NCBI RefSeq assembly: GCF_014192015.1
Contig: NZ_JACHXJ010000006.1
Location: forward strand, 483,195-547,194
Origin: Paenibacillus rhizosphaerae
GTDB taxonomy: Bacteria; Bacillota; Bacilli; Paenibacillales; Paenibacillaceae
Reading direction: 5' to 3'
DNA length: 64,000 nucleotides
Shown here: positions 62,448-64,000 of the stretch, one piece after another
Layout: each line of letters starts with the position of its first letter
How positions within the stretch are numbered: the first letter of the stretch is position 1
The notes under the pieces: model-generated
What the model saw: only the letters and a program-made list of their open reading frames with translations
What the model was told of the DNA's origin: nothing
Database searches by the model: none
Made by a program: the position numbers and the translations under genes

Positions 62448-63545
62448 TTACGTAACACAACTATTAGGAGCACCAAATCGGACAAGGACATGCCATAATT
62501 GCTTAATGTGCTGTAAAGTTTCATCGTATGATCCCCAATCCTGCCACGCTTCGGGTTGATTATGCAGCGATGCCGCTGCCAAACCCAATACTGCCGCGTC
62601 AATCCGCCCTTTTTCGTTCCCAAACCTTTGGTCGATCCTGCGTGCAAGCGGCTGCATCGCAGGTCCCCGAAAATCACTTGGTACCGATTCGGCCTCCAGC
62701 TGGTAACCAGCATGCCAACCAAGCCGCAAACCATATTTATAGCAGGTCTCTTCCAACAGGTTGCCCGTTGGCGTGCCTCTGAAAGAGGGATCAGCAATCA
62801 GGGCCTCGGCGTCATTCGCCAAATCCACCACAGCATGAACCTGAGCTTCAATGTAGTCATCGAGTGATCGTCCCATAGCCTCCGGTATAAACTCCTTGGA
62901 TCTGGAGTTCAGCTTTTGAAGCAGCTCTACCAGCAGCGCTGCGCTGATGTGATCCGAACCAAGAACCTCCTGTGTGCTGACAGCCGTCTCAAATAAGGAT
63001 GCCAACAGTGGAGAAAAAACGTCGATCGTTCCTTTTCGCTCCGGACCCGTAAAGCTATCCCCAAACGTAAAGGTGCAGCGTTCCGACACATGCGGGCGAA
63101 GGACCAGGTGGCACGAACCGAACCGGGGTGACGCACCGTCCGCATAATTCATCAGGTTAAGCCCACCATACTTCGGCCGTTCCTCCTTGGTTACACCGGG
63201 CGCCTGGTACGATTTCCCAAATAAATGCTCTTCCCAGCGGTCCCGATCGCCACCGGCAAATGCCGTTCGGCTCCCGTTGGAGATCGAGGTCTCAAACTGT
63301 CCCCGGTACACCCCATCCTGAAACAGTCCCTCAACCACCGAACGGCCGGTAACGAGCAGACGATCGGGATGAAAATTGAGCGTAACCCGTGCAAAACGGC
63401 GAATGTGATCAATGAGCAAGTCAACATCAATAGCGCTAAGTCCTTCTCCAGCCAAAATCCGGTCAATTACACTGTGGGAAAGGCACTGCACTTCCAAAGC
63501 TTCCGTACGTACATACTGTACAGCTCGAGCTTGTGCTTCGGTCAA
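62448..63545 (-). CDS. DUF3626 domain-containing protein
   Basis: A 365-residue protein matching DUF3626, with the family-typical RPKYGGLNLMNYADGASPRF followed by GSCHLVLRPHVSERCTFTFG and DSFTGPERKGTIDVFSPLLA. Other conserved-looking spots are YRGQFETSISNGSRTAFAGG and the end TPTGNLLEETCYKYGLRLGW. The family has no assigned role that I can state. The Y-R-G opening with later Gly-rich and Glu-containing segments recalls ADP-ribosyltransferase-like folds, but this is only a hint. It is a lone gene between the MFS gene and the rRNA operon. Confidence 0.8.
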   Translation of the reverse strand: MTEAQARAVQYVRTEALEVQCLSHSVIDRILAGEGLSAIDVDLLIDHIRRFARVTLNFHPDRLLVTGRSVVEGLFQDGVYRGQFETSISNGSRTAFAGGDRDRWEEHLFGKSYQAPGVTKEERPKYGGLNLMNYADGASPRFGSCHLVLRPHVSERCTFTFGDSFTGPERKGTIDVFSPLLASLFETAVSTQEVLGSDHISAALLVELLQKLNSRSKEFIPEAMGRSLDDYIEAQVHAVVDLANDAEALIADPSFRGTPTGNLLEETCYKYGLRLGWHAGYQLEAESVPSDFRGPAMQPLARRIDQRFGNEKGRIDAAVLGLAAASLHNQPEAWQDWGSYDETLQHIKQLWHVLVRFGAPNSCVT

Positions 63546-63867
63546 ACTTACTCCTCCTTTATCGATCCCGGAGCTATCATACGAAGAGCCCTCGGCATGA
63601 ATTTATCAACTTATGTACATGTGAATAACATTTTGACAAACATCAACTCAATATCACCACATGAATCATTTATGCCATAAAGCACCCTCCAATTGTGAGT
63701 ACTGGGGATGAAACTGTGAATATGGGAATATAATTTATGATTATAAAGCAAATGAGGCGGAGATGGTTCTCTTTTTTTGTGCATAACCTTTGGAAAATCG
63801 ATCAGGGAATATGGATTTGTGGATGAACGGACAAAACGGAGGTGTTGTCCACAATGGGGATAAGAAA
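63546..63867. other. Intergenic region before the rRNA operon end
   Basis: AT-rich with no gene. TTTGTGGATG (from about 63814) and TTGTCCACA (63845-63853) resemble DnaA boxes in opposite orientation, but there is no cluster, so I do not call an origin. Confidence 0.35.
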
Positions 63868-63902
63868 CAAAAAAACCACCGTTGATATACATCAACAGTG
63901 GT
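63868..63902 (-). terminator. Terminator of the rRNA operon
   Basis: Stem ACCACTGTTGAT / ATCAACGGTGGT on the minus strand (63902-63875, one mismatch) followed by seven T or more (A-run 63868-63874), directly downstream of 5S rRNA. Confidence 0.85.
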
Positions 63903-63907
63903 CCTTC

Positions 63908-64000
63908 GCTTGGCAACGTCCTACTCTCCCAGGACCCTTCGGTCCAAGTACCATCGGCGCTGGAGGGCTTAACGGTCGTGTTCGGGATGGGTACGCGTGG
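63908..64000 (-). rRNA. rrf: 5S ribosomal RNA, partial (3' part)
   Basis: The reverse complement reads CCACGCGTACCCATCCCGAA, CACGACCGTTAAGCCCTCCA, GCGCCGATGGTACTTGGACC and so on to GAGAGTAGGACGTTGCCAAG, the familiar Firmicutes 5S sequence. About the first 20 bases at the 5' end lie beyond the window. It is the last gene of a minus-strand rRNA operon that continues to the right. Confidence 0.97.

Noticed and set aside
63814..63860. Chromosome origin
   Set aside because: Only two DnaA-like boxes, no cluster and no dnaA/dnaN genes.

Overview
The window looks like a chromosomal segment of a spore-forming Paenibacillus-like member of the Bacillales. The evidence is a gerA/gerC/gerB spore-germination set, a Bacillus-order purine operon (purE-K-B-C-S-Q-L-F-M-N-H-D) under PurR boxes and a guanine riboswitch, the yerB/yerC/dgkB/rlmD neighbourhood, GC-rich codon use over most of the window, strong AGGAGG-type ribosome sites, and a Bacillales-type 5S rRNA at the right edge.

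Positions 1-16,100 are an accessory region. It holds single genes of diverse origin (GNAT, DinB-like, histidine phosphatase, HAD, a frameshifted ParB-like gene, DUF1569, nucleotidyltransferase, Dus, peroxiredoxin, a TetR with its target membrane gene, GrpB), many of them more AT-rich than the rest. About a dozen copies of a short intergenic repeat built around CCCGTTAGCTTAAT, often alternating with strong hairpins, occur between positions 1 and about 10,430. I saw no copies elsewhere in the window. An incomplete germination-receptor locus (gerA, gerC, a small membrane gene, and a convergent gerB) lies at 1.3-5.3 kb.

Positions 16,100-40,400 are mostly housekeeping and envelope genes: rlmD, dgkB, cbiX-like, yerC, corA, a DUF47-PiT phosphate pair, yerB, a DoxX gene whose promoter has overlapping FNR-like and Rex-like sites, a LigB-type dioxygenase, hydrolases, chrA, ilvA, an autoregulated tetR-ydbS-ydbT operon, a glyoxalase-fold gene, and an mhqO-mhqD pair.

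Positions 40,600-55,130 are the complete 12-gene IMP-forming pur operon on the minus strand (purD distal), with two PurR boxes, a promoter and a guanine riboswitch with terminator ahead of purE. Two intergenic gaps inside the operon hold palindromic sequence of unknown role.

Positions 55,200-64,000 hold uspA, DUF1294, topB, a 46-residue basic protein, an acyl-ACP thioesterase, a damaged locus where an OmpR-type response regulator is cut in its DNA-binding domain and fused in frame to the tail of an unrelated stalk-type surface protein, an MFS transporter, a DUF3626 protein, and the terminator and 3' part of a 5S rRNA gene from a minus-strand rRNA operon that continues beyond the window.

The best candidates for something undescribed are the repeat/hairpin family, the response-regulator fusion with its intact promoter half-sites, the apparently leaderless TetR unit with a shared operator, and the structured purB-purC gap. 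I found no CRISPR-Cas, prophage, transposase, tRNA or complete secondary-metabolite cluster.
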